From Phoronis australis (lineage: Eukaryota > Phoronida > Phoronidae), in the NCBI GenBank assembly GCA_002633005.1, contig NMRA01000016.1:1525860-1589859 (forward strand): a stretch of 64,000 nt of DNA. The letters are read 5' to 3'. Within the stretch, counting starts at the first letter, position 1, and every line of letters begins with the position of its first letter. Positions 23,301 to 34,245 of this stretch are shown here, one piece after another. The notes under the pieces were generated by a model. The model saw only the letters and a list, made by a program, of their open reading frames with translations. It was not told the origin of the DNA and ran no database searches. The translations under genes were made by a program, and so were the position numbers.

Positions 23301-26300
23301 GTCTGGGGAAACCCGTGAACGACAAGCTTAACACAATAAACACAGTATTCATATCAGGAGTTGAATGCACTTAATCTTTCAACAACACAGCAAATCATTG
23401 ACAATACACTATTCTGACAAATTTCCACGCGTGGACCTCTCGTTGATCTGTTTCAAATTAGTACCAGTGTGAGATTTCATTTTGTTCAGTATTCCAATTT
23501 GAGACGACTGTAAATGACAACTTATACCACGACTAAGTGTTACCTAGAATCGGCAGGACGGACGCAAAGAACTTCAGAAGATTATGAAATACTGGATTCT
23601 GAGCCACCATTCTGTGTTCAAAGATGCCGAAGTTGAGGAAAATGCCACAAATCGTGATCATGGCTATCTGCAACCAAACACAACACGTTGCAATACAGCA
23701 GAAAAATTCTCCACTTATTTCGCACAGAAATAATAATTGTCAAAATGGTTATTTTCCATTTTTCAACGACTTAGAAAAGTTTGTTTGATGACATCTACAC
23801 ACTACAAACCATGCTAATTGTAATTGACTGAAATGGAAACAGTTGCTGATCATGAACACAAGAAGCCATTTACCTATAATTCTTGTGGCGTGTTCTGTTG
23901 TGCTGTTCCCATGGAAACAGACTCTCATCGTGAACCCGAGAAACCAGTTACCTTATAATCCTTGTGGCGTGTTCTGTTGTGCTGTTCCCAGAGAAACTGC
24001 ATGTATTCTCCTAGAAGTACGTGTCCTTTGTTCTCTACAAGAATGGCCCTAGAGTTGTCTTCTGAAGAGAAGTGACACAGAGAGGGAAGAAGAAACCGCA
24101 GCAAGTCTACTGTCGTCGAGAAGTCGGGCTGATCTGATGTGCTCTGTGTCGGCACACTGCTCTTTACTGTTTCAAAGTTCTCTCTACTGTTAAGGAAGAA
24201 ATTACGGGAAAAATTATTCAATTACAGAGAAGAAAATGTTTAAACAATATTGATTTTTTCTAAACAACGGCAGCTTACAACTGCAATACAATCTCCAAAC
24301 TTACATTCCAGGATTCCATCACAAAAAGAAATTGATGACAAACTGTTCCTTCATCAAACTGTAAGTGACTTCAGAGCTTTGAAAGTACTGGTAGTTCTCT
24401 ATTGCTTGAGACCAAGCTGCGCAAGTTTGCTTGCCACGGCGTGCTTATTTTACGCACAGAGAATGTTTACAATTAAAGTAGTAAGGCACTGCGAGATCTT
24501 TAAAAAACCCAGAAATTGTTACTAATCTAGGTAAGAAGCAAGTTGAGACCAATTTTATAGCAGCAAAAGGTCAAAATCAAAAGCAGATGAGTTTATAGCC
24601 ACTTTAAAAATTTCAAGATTTTGACCTCAAACTTGGATTATGCGCTCATCCACATAAACCAGAACATTCTTGAGCACAGAATTACAGTTCACACCCAAGT
24701 AGAACCATAAACACCAAAACTACATTGCAGTTCAAATTCAGAGATTGAATTGTCGGTCAAGGTCAATTGAACATTATATCTGCCATGGGCTTCTTCACAT
24801 TAGCATATATCTACAAAACGCTTTACATTTTAAAGATTGCAGTACATCACTGCTTACTTTTAACAAGATTTTGACAAGCCCAGATGACCAATCAATGTCT
24901 TACAGCAACAAAACAAGAACACCAGTCAACTGATTTCACATTCACAGTTTTCCGATAAAGAGAGAACCCAAATGTTGTGACGTATGTAATTGAGAGATAA
25001 AAAAACCCATGAAGCACTAACTGCCTTGAGTTCTTGGAGGCGACTCTAGTGGCGCGTAAAATCAACAAACGTCACCACTACCTCCCCAAAGAAACTGTGC
25101 ACTGAAACTAATCATAAAATGCATTTCAGGAAAAACGTGGTTCTGTGTAGGGCTTTAAATTAACCAAATTTATGATGTATCATATTGTTCTATTGTAAAT
25201 GTGACTGAAAGCCAAAGGTTAAACAAGAGGCTTAAAGTCAATATGTTTAAATAAGGACCATACCTTCATGCTACCCTTACCAGGTTTGTAATAAATAAGG
25301 ATCATACATAAGGACCATACCTTCAAGCTACCCTTACCAGGTTAGTAATAAATAAGGACCATACCTTCACGCTACCCTTACCAGGTTTGTAATAAATAAG
25401 GACCATACCTTCAGGCTACCCTTACCAGGTTTGTAATAAACAAAGATCATACCTTCACGCTACCCTTACTAGGTTTGTAATAAATAAGGATCATACCTTC
25501 AGGCTACCCTTACCAGGTTTGTAATAAATAAGGATCATACCTTCACGCCTCCCTTACCAGGTTTGTAATAAATACCTTCACGCTACCCTTACTAGGTTTG
25601 TAATAAATAAGGATCATACCTTCACGCTACCCTTACCAAGTTTGTAATAAATACCTTCACGATACCCTTACTAGGTTTGTAATAAATAAGGATCATACCT
25701 TCACGTTACCCTTACCAGGTTTGCAATAAATAAGGAAGTAGCTTGTACACTTCATCCTTTAACGCTGAGGTTTCTTCTGCAAGCCATGCACTGAGAACTC
25801 GTACTGTGCTATATTCTAACAGCTGACCAATCTAGAAATGGGTAATGAATGAAATGTATTCTGACATCTCAGGAACGAAGATGAATCACATTTTCGAAGT
25901 TTGACTTCATACTAACAGGTCTTGACTTGAACGCTTCATGAAATGAAAAGATTGCTGTTTAAAAATGACTATTAGTAAGTGTACCTTGAAATAACAAGCA
26001 GTAAAAACACAACATGGCTGTCTCATGAAAGCTGCTCTTACATAAAAGCTGTTTTGGCACAGCAAAAATTACTTCACAAATTGAAAATTTTAAGTGGATA
26101 TCAACAGGCAAAAGAATTCAGCACAATCAAAGGTGCATTTTTGTGAGAAACCAAAATCCAATATTTACAGTAAGAATGGATCAGTCAGACCAGACAATAT
26201 TGAAGCAATTTTATTTTAAAAATTTTGTGAAATGAAACTCAATTGCACTTTTTTAATCTTAAACTCAATGAACTCAGCAGGACTTCTTTTCCTACAAGAA

Positions 26301-29300
26301 TAGATCCTGTTACTTACGCTAAACAGCGATCCTCACCTTATGCTCCCTGTTGGCTGATAGATCAGTCAGGAAGTGGATGACAGCATTGAAAGCCCCAACC
26401 ATGGCTGAATGAAGCTGCTTGAAGCGTTTGTCATCCAGGTTCAGGGTAGGACCTTCAGTCATGTAGTTGATGATGTGTTCTAAGAGTGCATAGCACGTTG
26501 TCAGCAAACCTGCTTTGTCATTGATCTGTGAGATAGAAATGGGAGAAATGGAAATGAAAAGCCAGATTTTTAGGAAATACATAGATGAACAAAATAATGC
26601 AACACATAATTTGTCTTTAGAATAGTGCAAAATTATTTATTAGTACCTCATCAACGTTTTCTTGCTAATACGTGCTATTAAAAACAATGCTTTAAATAAA
26701 TGTGAATTATCTCAATTCACGGAGACATTCTTTCAGCTTTTATCAATGAAATTTCACTCAGCTATGTCCGTGCTGTGCTAGAGACTAATGGTCCAAGGGT
26801 CTGTCTCATGAAAAGTGACTTAAAGTGACTTCAGACAGAAATTTAGTCGCTCCCTCTTCACTCTTGGGATTTGCATTTTTACCAAACGTAACATCAGGAA
26901 TGGCTGCATTCCCCTTTGAGACTCAAATTTGCATGTGTTACCCTTCAAGGTAATTAAAGACCCTAAAGTACCTGTTCATGTGAGCAGTTCTCCAGTGTCA
27001 TCCTGATCTCTATACATGTTAAGTGAACAAGAAGTAACAGGAATTTACGACCGTCTTCAACAGGCAGTTGATCATTACCCATAATCCAACGTAGACCCAG
27101 GCACTCTATCATTGCTGAGGCTAAGTGTAGGGCACTGCTCCTTTGTTCGGCACCTAGACACAAACAGTGGCACCACATAATGGCTGTTTTGTGAACTAAT
27201 CAAATACAACACTTTTACAATAAACTTTACCAAAATCATAGAAAATAACTGGCCAAAATTTCAAGTTATTTGAAACAGGGCTTGGAACGACCAATGACAA
27301 AAAAGAGGAAACATTTTCAGGTGACGTATTGTTCCACAAATAGGCTTGTGTGATAGAAATATTTTTGTGTTGTGCAGATTAGAAATAAACATTTTTGAAG
27401 GAGTAAAGTCAAAATAATGATAAAAAAGAGAAGAAAAAAGAGGAAACTGGAAATCAAATAAGAGGAAATCGAAACCAAAAATGAGGAAACCCTCTTAAAA
27501 GGGGAAAATTACAAGCTTTGTTGAAATAATAACATCATGCATACTTTGTATTACAAATGAGACTGACCTACTCTGCTCTGTAGTATATCTCTGACACCTT
27601 TGAGAACAAATTGGCTCCATTCCGGTAAAACCTGACCAAATCGCAACTGTAAATAGCACAGTAACAACAAGACTAATAACAACATCAAAATTTAACAAAA
27701 AATATAATTGTACGCTGTACCAGACGTGCGCAGGCCGCACCTGTGTGCCCATTGCACTGATCACATGGAATCAGTTTTATGCTTTAATATACAGACAAAA
27801 CCAAGCCGAGAAGTAGAAACCTGACTCAAGGGTCTAGCAGTATGGCCCAGTGGGACTCGAACTCACGATCTTGAGTAAAGAAAGCAGACAGGCCACACTG
27901 GCTCCTGCTTAATGATTAGCAGAAGTAATAAAAAGAACGGTAACTTACATCACACATGTGAAACACTTTGTGATCTAAAACCAATATCACTGACATACGA
28001 TGTATTTAATATTTGGATTCACTGACAGACTGGGAGATACAAAACAGTGTTACAACTTTACTAAACAAAGTTGAGCCTGAAAGACATTAATATGAAATGA
28101 ACCATTGAAAATACGACAGTGTTAACCGTATTTACACAGGAGACAGCTGTCACAGATCAACTAACATGGAACAGTTGATCTGGTGCAAGTGCGTGTGTGT
28201 GTGTGCATGTGTACGTGTGTTTGTGTGTAAGCACGGCTGACATGGAGCAAGTTGACACTACGGTGACCATTTTTGACACCAGTTTGAAAGGTAGAGTGAG
28301 TTGCACTCGATCACTTGCTCCAGTTTCAATGAAACGTCTAAACACAACGGGGCATGGCAGAAAGGGATCATCTTTCAATATGCTTGAGCAACAGGATATA
28401 TACATAAGTGATCCGCTGGTATTCCACGTGGTTTGGATGCTCGCTGTTGTTCATACGAGCATACACAGACAGTCTCCATGTAAATGACTCCTGTTGATCC
28501 AGCTAGCTATCTAATGTCATGTAAATGCGTCTAAAGTGGAGCAAGTCGCGCTGTGACAACTGTGACAGCTATGAAGTGAAACAATTTCAACTTACCCCAG
28601 TAAGAGATACGCACAAGGTTGCCAGTAAATCACACACTTTGAACTTTCCTAAGTCCTGAAATAACATTTAGAACAGGAAACGCTTAATAAATGGAAAGCA
28701 ACGTATGATTCAGTAGTTAAATATTTGAAATAGGTATCAACTTGTAACTAGTTTGTCAGTAGATGAGTAGTTAGTTACTAGTTCACTCGTAAAGCAAAAG
28801 GAACAGCTAATTCAAAAAGTCGAGTAACTATTGATATTCCTACATATTGTGATATCACAAATATTTCAATGTAACTCTTCTTATCATTTGACTATAAAAA
28901 ATTGACCTATCGCCAGGATTTTGAATGACTGCTTAACTGACCAATCAGAATGCAGCATTTTTGACACACCTTCGTTTCCAAGCTGCCACTTTACATGACT
29001 TCTCTCACAGGAGCGAAACTTGCAATAGGTCAATTACCACGAATCATTGAAATGTTCTTTAACGCAATAGAATGCGTTAATCTGTAGTAAACAACACAAA
29101 CTGATATTTCCATGGTGTGATACTCAACCTGAGATTCTGCAAACTGCTTGGCATACTTTATGAGGACATTATCAACTGATGTCAAGTATCCCTGCCAGGT
29201 GGCGCTGCCGCAGTGAAGGAGAAGCATCAATAGAACCTGGAGGGCATTTTCATGGCCTACAACAAAGAAGGCAAAATTCTTGATTGGAGTTCACATTTGG

Positions 29301-32115
29301 TTGTCAGAAAAAATAACGCACTCAAGATCAACAGAGAAAGGGAAAAATAGTTAAACTTACGTAAAATACTGGACATGCATTAGCAGAAAATGCAACATAT
29401 GACTAATGAACTATGTTAACTAACTCATTAAAACAACTGTATATGGGTTATAAGAACTGAAGAGCATCATATAAATGAGCAGGTGGATGGGAACACAATA
29501 TGAGCTTTGATAAAACTGTGACAAAAACACATTCAAACTTGAAATCTTTGTCTTAGTATAAGAATGGTAGTTTAGTATAACATGCAGAGCACCCCACGTC
29601 AATGGCACATTAAAATTAGCAGAAGCACACTGGGATTGACGACTTGTGAATTAAACTTATGTCGGCATTGATTACTTATTTTGTTTCAGAACTTTACTAC
29701 TGAATATTACCATAATGTTCATGAGCAATGGTTTGACTTAGCACCAGTGTTGTTTTGTTGTTCAGGAGGGCTTGTCTGCCTTCTGGCTCATTGGCTAGAG
29801 CTAACATACATTGGAAGGTATCATCTATAAGGTGACAGTCAGTGTCGTCACATGGTTCATCTTCTGATGATGGACTGCAATAAAAATAAATATAAAAACT
29901 ATGTCACATTTTGCAAATATCAGCATACTCTACATAAATGATGACAAACTACTTGTTTTCATAATAAATAGTTTTCGCTAATTCTCCACCTTTAACGCTT
30001 CATTCTTCTGTGTCTTGGAAACAGTGATAATCACAGGAATATTACAATTAGAAATGATTATTAATACTACTCATTATAAACCAATTGAAAACTAAACAGC
30101 TAATAAGCAAATCAAACTTTTCATAATAGTCTCACTACAGGGTTGAACCGCCAGATAGACAGGGGTCTCAGAGTCAATCAAGATGATTTATGTTCCAGCA
30201 TATGCACACTTCAACTACTGGATTAACTAACAGTTTGCACTTTGAGACATTTAGAAAAAATCTCACCTGGGATCTACACAGATAATTTCTTTGAATACGG
30301 GGATAAACGACAATAGTTCTGGATGAACCACCAAGTTGGGATCTGTACAGAAGCAGGCTAATATAGTTGAGGCTATGGACCTGTACGTGTTGGGTGGACA
30401 GCCTTCGGGTGCTTGTCCTGAAAATAAAGAACTATTATTTGGCGAGGAAAGCGAATCAGGTAATGCTTTTCCGTTGCTATTTCTCTAAAAATTGCCAACA
30501 ATTGGCAGAGAGGCAATGAAACCCGATTGTCACAATACAAGCCTTATGACCCACAGGAATAGATAGGATTTTTAAATCCTATTTATCATAGCTATGAGCC
30601 ATAAATTATCATAATGCCTTCATGAAAAGAATTTGTGCAGTCATGTGTTAAAACACGATCATCAAAATTTGTATTGTGTGCAAACTCTGTTCGTGAACGA
30701 TGATCAGGTGATCACTTCACGACAGCTACAAAATGTTCCACACTAGAATTTATTGCCTTTTTACAATACTGGTGATGTGGGGATAATATGAACTCTGAAC
30801 ATTTGGTAGATTGCTGACAGTCAAGATATTACAAAATCAGTCTCCATAAGCTATAAACATAGCATGACACAAAGAAAAGGTCTGGTCCCTTACTAGACTG
30901 GATGAGTCTCTTGAGAAATTTAAAGCCAATGGCATCAAATATTTGCTTCCTTGTTTCTGCAGAGCAATCTTCTGACTTCACTACTTTAGTTACCTGTGAG
31001 AGAAGAGAACACACATTAATTATAAAAATCTTTGTCTTGAACCTACAGATAACACTATGAATCAAGTTCTGCTTAGTAAAAATCACTTCACAGATAGACT
31101 ACCTCAAAAATGGAAAGAAACTGGACATCTGGCTAAATGTCACTTTACAACACATGAAACAGTCATGTTGCTTTTTGTCTTGATCTGCTTACATGAGGTC
31201 GTGACTTGAAAGCTTGATGTCACAGTCCAATGGTTGTGGGTTCAATTTCAAAGTGACACAAACTGCTGTACTCTCTCTGATTCACAAGAAGACATTAATC
31301 CATCTTAATTGAAAGGCAAGCAAATGAAAAATTTGTTTTTTGAGTAACCAGTAGTTCATTCACAACTGCCCTTGTATAAGAGCTCGAGGTTTTGGGCTGT
31401 GTTTTTTCTTGACCTTAATACCTGCGGGGATTAAAATTCCTGTAACAACTCCAACGCTGCTCGCGCCCAGAGATATGATATCATATCCCCTGGCGAGGGT
31501 AGTGTAAAAATGGCCAGTTGCCAATTTGGGCAACTGAATGCAGGAATGCTCGAAAAGTTTGATTGCAGGCCATTTGTTCAAGTTGGTAGGAATTAAAGAC
31601 ATCAACGGCCTTCTAAGTTCTCCCTCTATGCGCAAATGGAACTATAGCAAGATGACTTTGATGGTTTCATCAGTGTGAGGTATAATTTGCCGAAAAGCGT
31701 CCGGCCCATGAAGGGCCAATGGGATGGCCACACTCTCTTCACTGCCAGTCTTGAGACAGTCAGTGGCACAGGCTTTGCATAAGTTGGTAAAAAATTCAAA
31801 ACTAGTTCAAAGAGTGAGTAGAGATATTGCAAAACGGAGCCACACAACAACTTCTACATGTCTTGTGAACACGTGGATGCTGCCATTGTCATACTAGGTT
31901 AAAATTAAAAGAAAGTTATGATGGCACTGTCTCTGCAGTCATGCCGATAGTCGGCAGCACAAACGGGGCACCTGTCTAACTTAAGAATGAACGAGTTTTA
32001 CTCTTTTTACCGCAAAGGAAAAATAGGACGTGACAGCAATCATCACTGAGATTCTCATATATAAATTCTCCTGGCTTACAAGTAACAGCGCCGCAAATCT
32101 TTCATTGTCTGATTC
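16339..32115 (-). CDS. NCDN: neurochondrin, first exon broken and last two exons duplicated
   Basis: Armadillo-like helical protein known in vertebrates as a neuronal regulator of CaMKII signalling and neurite outgrowth. Exons in transcript order (plus coordinates): 32080-32115 (broken), 30894-30993, 30267-30417, 29711-29874, 29129-29256, 28596-28655, 27568-27646, 26972-27153, 26337-26525, 25716-25831, 23952-24186, 23544-23667, 22856-22939, 21193-21351, 19975-20073, 19239-19356, 18332-18377. A second copy of the last two is at 17247-17364 and 16339-16384. They read 689 residues in frame to a stop, near the ~729 of human neurochondrin, with diagnostic blocks TRKQIFDAIGFKF, DDTFQCML, KFLLLLVHLTCIEIR, LSAWLAEETSALK and LWGQLSDLWFLGMQ. 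Start codon and N-terminal cysteines (palmitoylated in mammals) are lost at the N at 32116. Confidence 0.94.
18332..19356 (-). CDS. NCDN: neurochondrin terminal exons, copy 1
   Basis: Exon 19239-19356 (DSNVDRDVAVAYGAFLSDL and onward to GGRAIA, donor GA|GTAAGG) joins exon 18332-18377, which gives DLYKMESLQRLLSQS and TAA. This matches the human C-terminal SHYRMAALEQCLSEP. The 3' UTR follows with a candidate AATAAA on the - strand at 17883-17888. Confidence 0.88.
21756..22640 (-). repeat. interspersed repeat units in NCDN intron
   Basis: Several imperfect units, best seen on the - strand, share phrases with 34930-35300, for example CCAAACTGCTCAGAGGATCATT versus CCAAACTGCTCAAAGGATCATT. Unit lengths and class are unclear. 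The open frames across this stretch are low-complexity and unlike any family I recognise. Confidence 0.5.
23872..23997 (-). repeat. duplicated exon end with decoy splice donor in neurochondrin
   Basis: The 3' part of the NCDN exon 23952-24186 (23950-23997, ending in the AAG|GTAAC donor) is repeated 77-78 bp further into the intron at 23872-23918. There the copy ends in TATAG|GTAAAT. Thirty consecutive bases (cttgtggcgtgttctgttgt and the ten that follow) are identical in the two copies. Use of the downstream donor would pass an in-frame TGA shortly after the normal border. Confidence 0.88.
25255..25737 (-). repeat. 11-copy minisatellite, each unit carrying an exon end and a splice donor
   Basis: Tandem units of about 44 bp (two shortened to about 35 bp) contain, on the - strand, TTATTACAAACCTGGTAAGG. 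This is the end of the NCDN exon at 25716 plus its donor. I counted 11 occurrences of the unit marker TACCTTCA (starting near 25261, 25317, 25364, 25408, 25450, 25494, 25540, 25573, 25618, 25653 and 25697). Every unit keeps GTAAGG; a few change the preceding CCTG to CCTA or CTTG. The array continues directly from the real exon border. Confidence 0.93.
25716..25831 (-). CDS. NCDN: neurochondrin exon whose 3' end seeded a minisatellite
   Basis: This exon reads IGQLLEYSTVRVLSAWLAE and onwards to KLLPYLLQT, matching the RILGAWLAEE region of human neurochondrin. Its last ~20 bases and its donor (CCTG|GTAAGG) are the first unit of the tandem array at 25255-25737. It enters in phase 0, leaves in phase 2 and joins the exon at 24186. 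Confidence 0.92.
27715..27900 (-). mobile_element. tRNA-derived SINE, copy 1
   Basis: On the - strand this has a tRNA-like head (about 27836-27900) with a B-box GAGTTCGAGTCCC, followed by a tail ending in the region of 27715. The same head and tail in the same order occur at 38235-38430 (shared blocks cctgactcaagg, gagtaaagaaagc and ttttatgctttaat). Two dispersed copies with an internal Pol III promoter define a SINE. It sits in an NCDN intron in the sense orientation. Confidence 0.8.
28191..28229. repeat. imperfect (GT)n microsatellite
   Basis: A GT-rich run of about 39 bases interrupted by GC, AT and AC steps, within the NCDN intron between the exons at 28596 and 27646. Confidence 0.85.
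28902..29033. mobile_element. short MITE-like element, family A copy 2
   Basis: A shorter copy (132 bp) of the element at 5965-6146 and 54315-54494. It has the clearest termini: TTGACCTATCGCC on the left and TTGCAATAGGTCAA on the right. It lies about 95 bp from the NCDN exon 29129-29256. Confidence 0.8.
31642..31806 (-). CDS. unassigned 54-codon open frame, possible exon or remnant
   Basis: This minus-strand frame has protein-like codon choice: TNLCKACATDCLKTGSEES and onward to PHTDETIKVILL, then TAG at 31644-31642. It lies in the first NCDN intron. I do not recognise a family. It lacks a convincing start, and the upstream TTTGAACTAG is only a weak acceptor. It may be a pseudogene fragment, part of a repeat, or an alternative exon. 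Confidence 0.3.
   Translation of the reverse strand, partial: TSFEFFTNLCKACATDCLKTGSEESVAIPLALHGPDAFRQIIPHTDETIKVILL
32080..32115 (-). CDS. NCDN: neurochondrin first visible coding exon, cut by an N
   Basis: The twelve codons ESDNERFAALLL followed by a GTAAG donor (gt at 32079-32078) match the conserved neurochondrin segment just before VTK, which begins the next exon at 30993 in phase 0. The exon runs directly into the ambiguous base at 32116, and the next complete codon on the far side is an in-frame TAA. The exon is therefore truncated exactly at the N, which points to an assembly join rather than a biological end. Confidence 0.85.
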
Positions 32116-32116
32116 N
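32116..32116. other. single ambiguous base that interrupts NCDN exon 1
   Basis: N at 32116 lies inside a coding exon and separates conserved neurochondrin sequence from unrelated sequence. With the N at 17447 at a duplication joint, it suggests single Ns mark contig joins here. A third N is at 5228 in a PDE2A intron. Confidence 0.8.
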
Positions 32117-32372
32117 TGTTAACCAAATAGGAATATTTGCCGTTATGTTTAAAAGTTGAGAGATGATGTGGTGTATTGGTTCCTCCAGCTTAGGTTTTTC
32201 AATAGTCCTACGTTATATGGGATTGGTTGTCACTGAGGAGTTCTCTCATGGGCAATGTGGTAGAAATAAGACACTTGTGTCTTCATTCAGTTGTTTTCTA
32301 GAGGGCAAAACCAGTGAATTTAGCAACATAGGCTACCATAAATCTGAGCAGGCCTTTATGCAGCTTACGTCC

Positions 32373-32394
32373 TGGGCGTCCATTTGGACGCCCA
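32373..32394. repeat. TGGGCGTCCA palindrome and GGACGCCC cluster
   Basis: TGGGCGTCCA-TT-TGGACGCCCA forms perfect 10 bp arms. Further GGACGCCC copies occur at 32420-32427 and 32440-32447, and a GGACGCCCTGG near 32734. The cluster lies just beyond the assembly N at 32116. Confidence 0.8.
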
Positions 32395-33330
32395 AGCACT
32401 AATATGGAAGCCCTGGCAAGGACGCCCAATGTATCATTTGGACGCCCACTATCAATAGGAACCTTTCAAGTTTGGACACAAACATTGTAATGATCACTAG
32501 GAAGCCTATAAAGACTCACAGTGGTGGCTCTTTTTTCAAAGCAGGAAGAAATATACAATGTATATACAATGTTGCTATGCTCACACTTGGTTGATAGCAT
32601 TGTAAAAGTCTTGGTCTGCACGTTTTTTTAGTAAAAATGCTCACTACAGAAAGCTGTTTTGTAAACTTAGATGTAAAAAATAATCTGCGTGTTTGGGGGG
32701 ATTGCTGGTGGTGGGGGGTTACGCGTCGGAATCATGGACGCCCTGGAATATTGGGAACCCCATTTTGGACACCCTATTTTCGAAATCCTGGATAAAGGCC
32801 TGTACTGGACTGCTGTGGTCCTTTTTCTTCGTCCTAGTTTTGAAAATCTCTGCATGAAAGTGGTTTGCAAAATATTGGACCTTCAACAGAGTCTTTCACT
32901 ATTTTCTGTGGACTGATTCAGACCAGGACAGTCCGCGAATGCAGCTGTTCTCTTTGTAAACACTCCAGGTTATGCTGAAATAAGTATATACCATACTAGC
33001 TTCTTTTATGATTAATGTAGATTATAGCATGTACACATGTACCTATTATAGTTTATGCTTAGACCCTAGTCTATACTTTAGTGATTACGATAACTTAACT
33101 TTTATTTACAATTATATCTCTGTGTTATTCTCCACTTTTAGCTTAAGTTTCATTTTCTTCATGCTTCTGTTAAATTTAATGTCATAGAAGTAGCCCAATG
33201 GGCTAATGTTAATCTGTTCTTCGAAAGACGTTAAATAAAGCTTCTTGATTCTTGTGTCTTGAAAATAGACTTTTGTGCTGCATTTAAAGCTGAGAAACCT
33301 GTACAATATCATTCATGGTCTGAATTGCAG

Positions 33331-34245
33331 TTAAAGGCGAAGGCAACCTATTTACATGTCATTTTTAGCAAAAATAAAGTTTGTTGATTATACCAAACAT
33401 ATTTTCCACTTAATTACAGCTTTTCGTAATTTGATTAATTATTTGTTTTCTACTCCGGAAGTGATGTTTTAGGAGGCAAGGATTTCGCCCCAATTTCTTT
33501 TCCCGTAGTCTGACTATATGAGCGTTGACGAGTCTGTCATAGATCTACCTCGGTTGTCATATAAGTTCAGTCGTCGTTTGCTTTTGTTTACGAGTCAGTC
33601 AACATGCCACACTGTTGCTGCCTGCCGGGATGTACTCATTATGGCCCAAAGCCTGTAAGCAGCCCTGCTGTGATATTGAGTAGTGGGAGTGAATACAGGC
33701 TCCGTTCGACACCCAGTGACGAGGACAGTTCGTGGTTCAATGAACAGATTGGTGAGCCAAACTTTGATAAGTTTATTCTAGACTTGTCTAAAGTATTGGA
33801 GCTATTTAGAAGGTGCCAGGTGTGTGGCAAGGGTGTCACACGGCGGGGTGTAAGCAGTTTGTGTGCTCAAGTCACTGTGAGTGTGTCGCGGACACTCGGG
33901 CAAGTGGGACAGTTGTTCCTCTGTCCGTGGGACGATAATGAGTACATCCCGGTACACAGCACCAATGTGGCATGTTGACTGACTCGTAAACAAAAGCCCA
34001 CGATGACTGAACTTATCAAAACCGCGAGATAGAACAATGACTGATTGGGCAGCTCTCACAGTCAGACTATACGAAAAGAAATAGGCGGGAAATTCTTGCC
34101 TCCCAAAACGTCACCTCCGGAGTTGAAAACGAATTATTAATCGAATTACGAAAAGCTGTAATTCAGGGGAAAATATGTCTGGGATAACCAACGAACCTTA
34201 CTTTTGCTAAAAAAGATAATGAAAAAAGGTTGCCTTCGCCTTTAA
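33331..34245. mobile_element. 915 bp TTAA-flanked foldback DNA transposon with ~311 bp arms
   Basis: The ends are TTAAAGGCGAAGGCAACC and its reverse complement, with TTAA at 33331-33334 and 34242-34245 as a likely target duplication. Inverted similarity continues through the arms 33331-33642 and 33935-34245, with substitutions and small indels. It extends past the start codons of two inward-facing copies of the same ORF beginning. The unique centre is about 292 bp (33643-33934). TTAA targets are typical of Kolobok and piggyBac superfamilies. No transposase catalytic domain is present, so it would be non-autonomous. Confidence 0.9.
33604..33978 (+). CDS. cysteine-rich transposon-borne ORF, 124 aa
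   Basis: ATG at 33604 lies inside the left inverted arm. The protein begins MPHCCCLPGCTHYGPK and later has FRRCQVCGKGVTR, two cysteine clusters that could bind zinc. The start loosely resembles THAP-type N termini of some TTAA-target transposases, but the CxxH half of a THAP finger is not evident. The reading frame runs into the right arm and stops at 33976-33978, so it is probably the truncated front of a longer ancestral protein. The right arm holds a second start (- strand, ATG 33972-33970) giving MPHWCCVPGCTHYRP and a stop after 33 codons. Confidence 0.5.
   Translation: MPHCCCLPGCTHYGPKPVSSPAVILSSGSEYRLRSTPSDEDSSWFNEQIGEPNFDKFILDLSKVLELFRRCQVCGKGVTRRGVSSLCAQVTVSVSRTLGQVGQLFLCPWDDNEYIPVHSTNVAC

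Noticed and set aside
25255-25737. CRISPR array
   Set aside because: Contiguous tandem units without unique spacers, in an intron of an animal gene.
32689-32916. ORF starting MDALEYWEPHFGHPIFEI
   Set aside because: It lies within the GGACGCCC repeat cluster. No family resemblance and no splice context, so it is probably repeat-derived.
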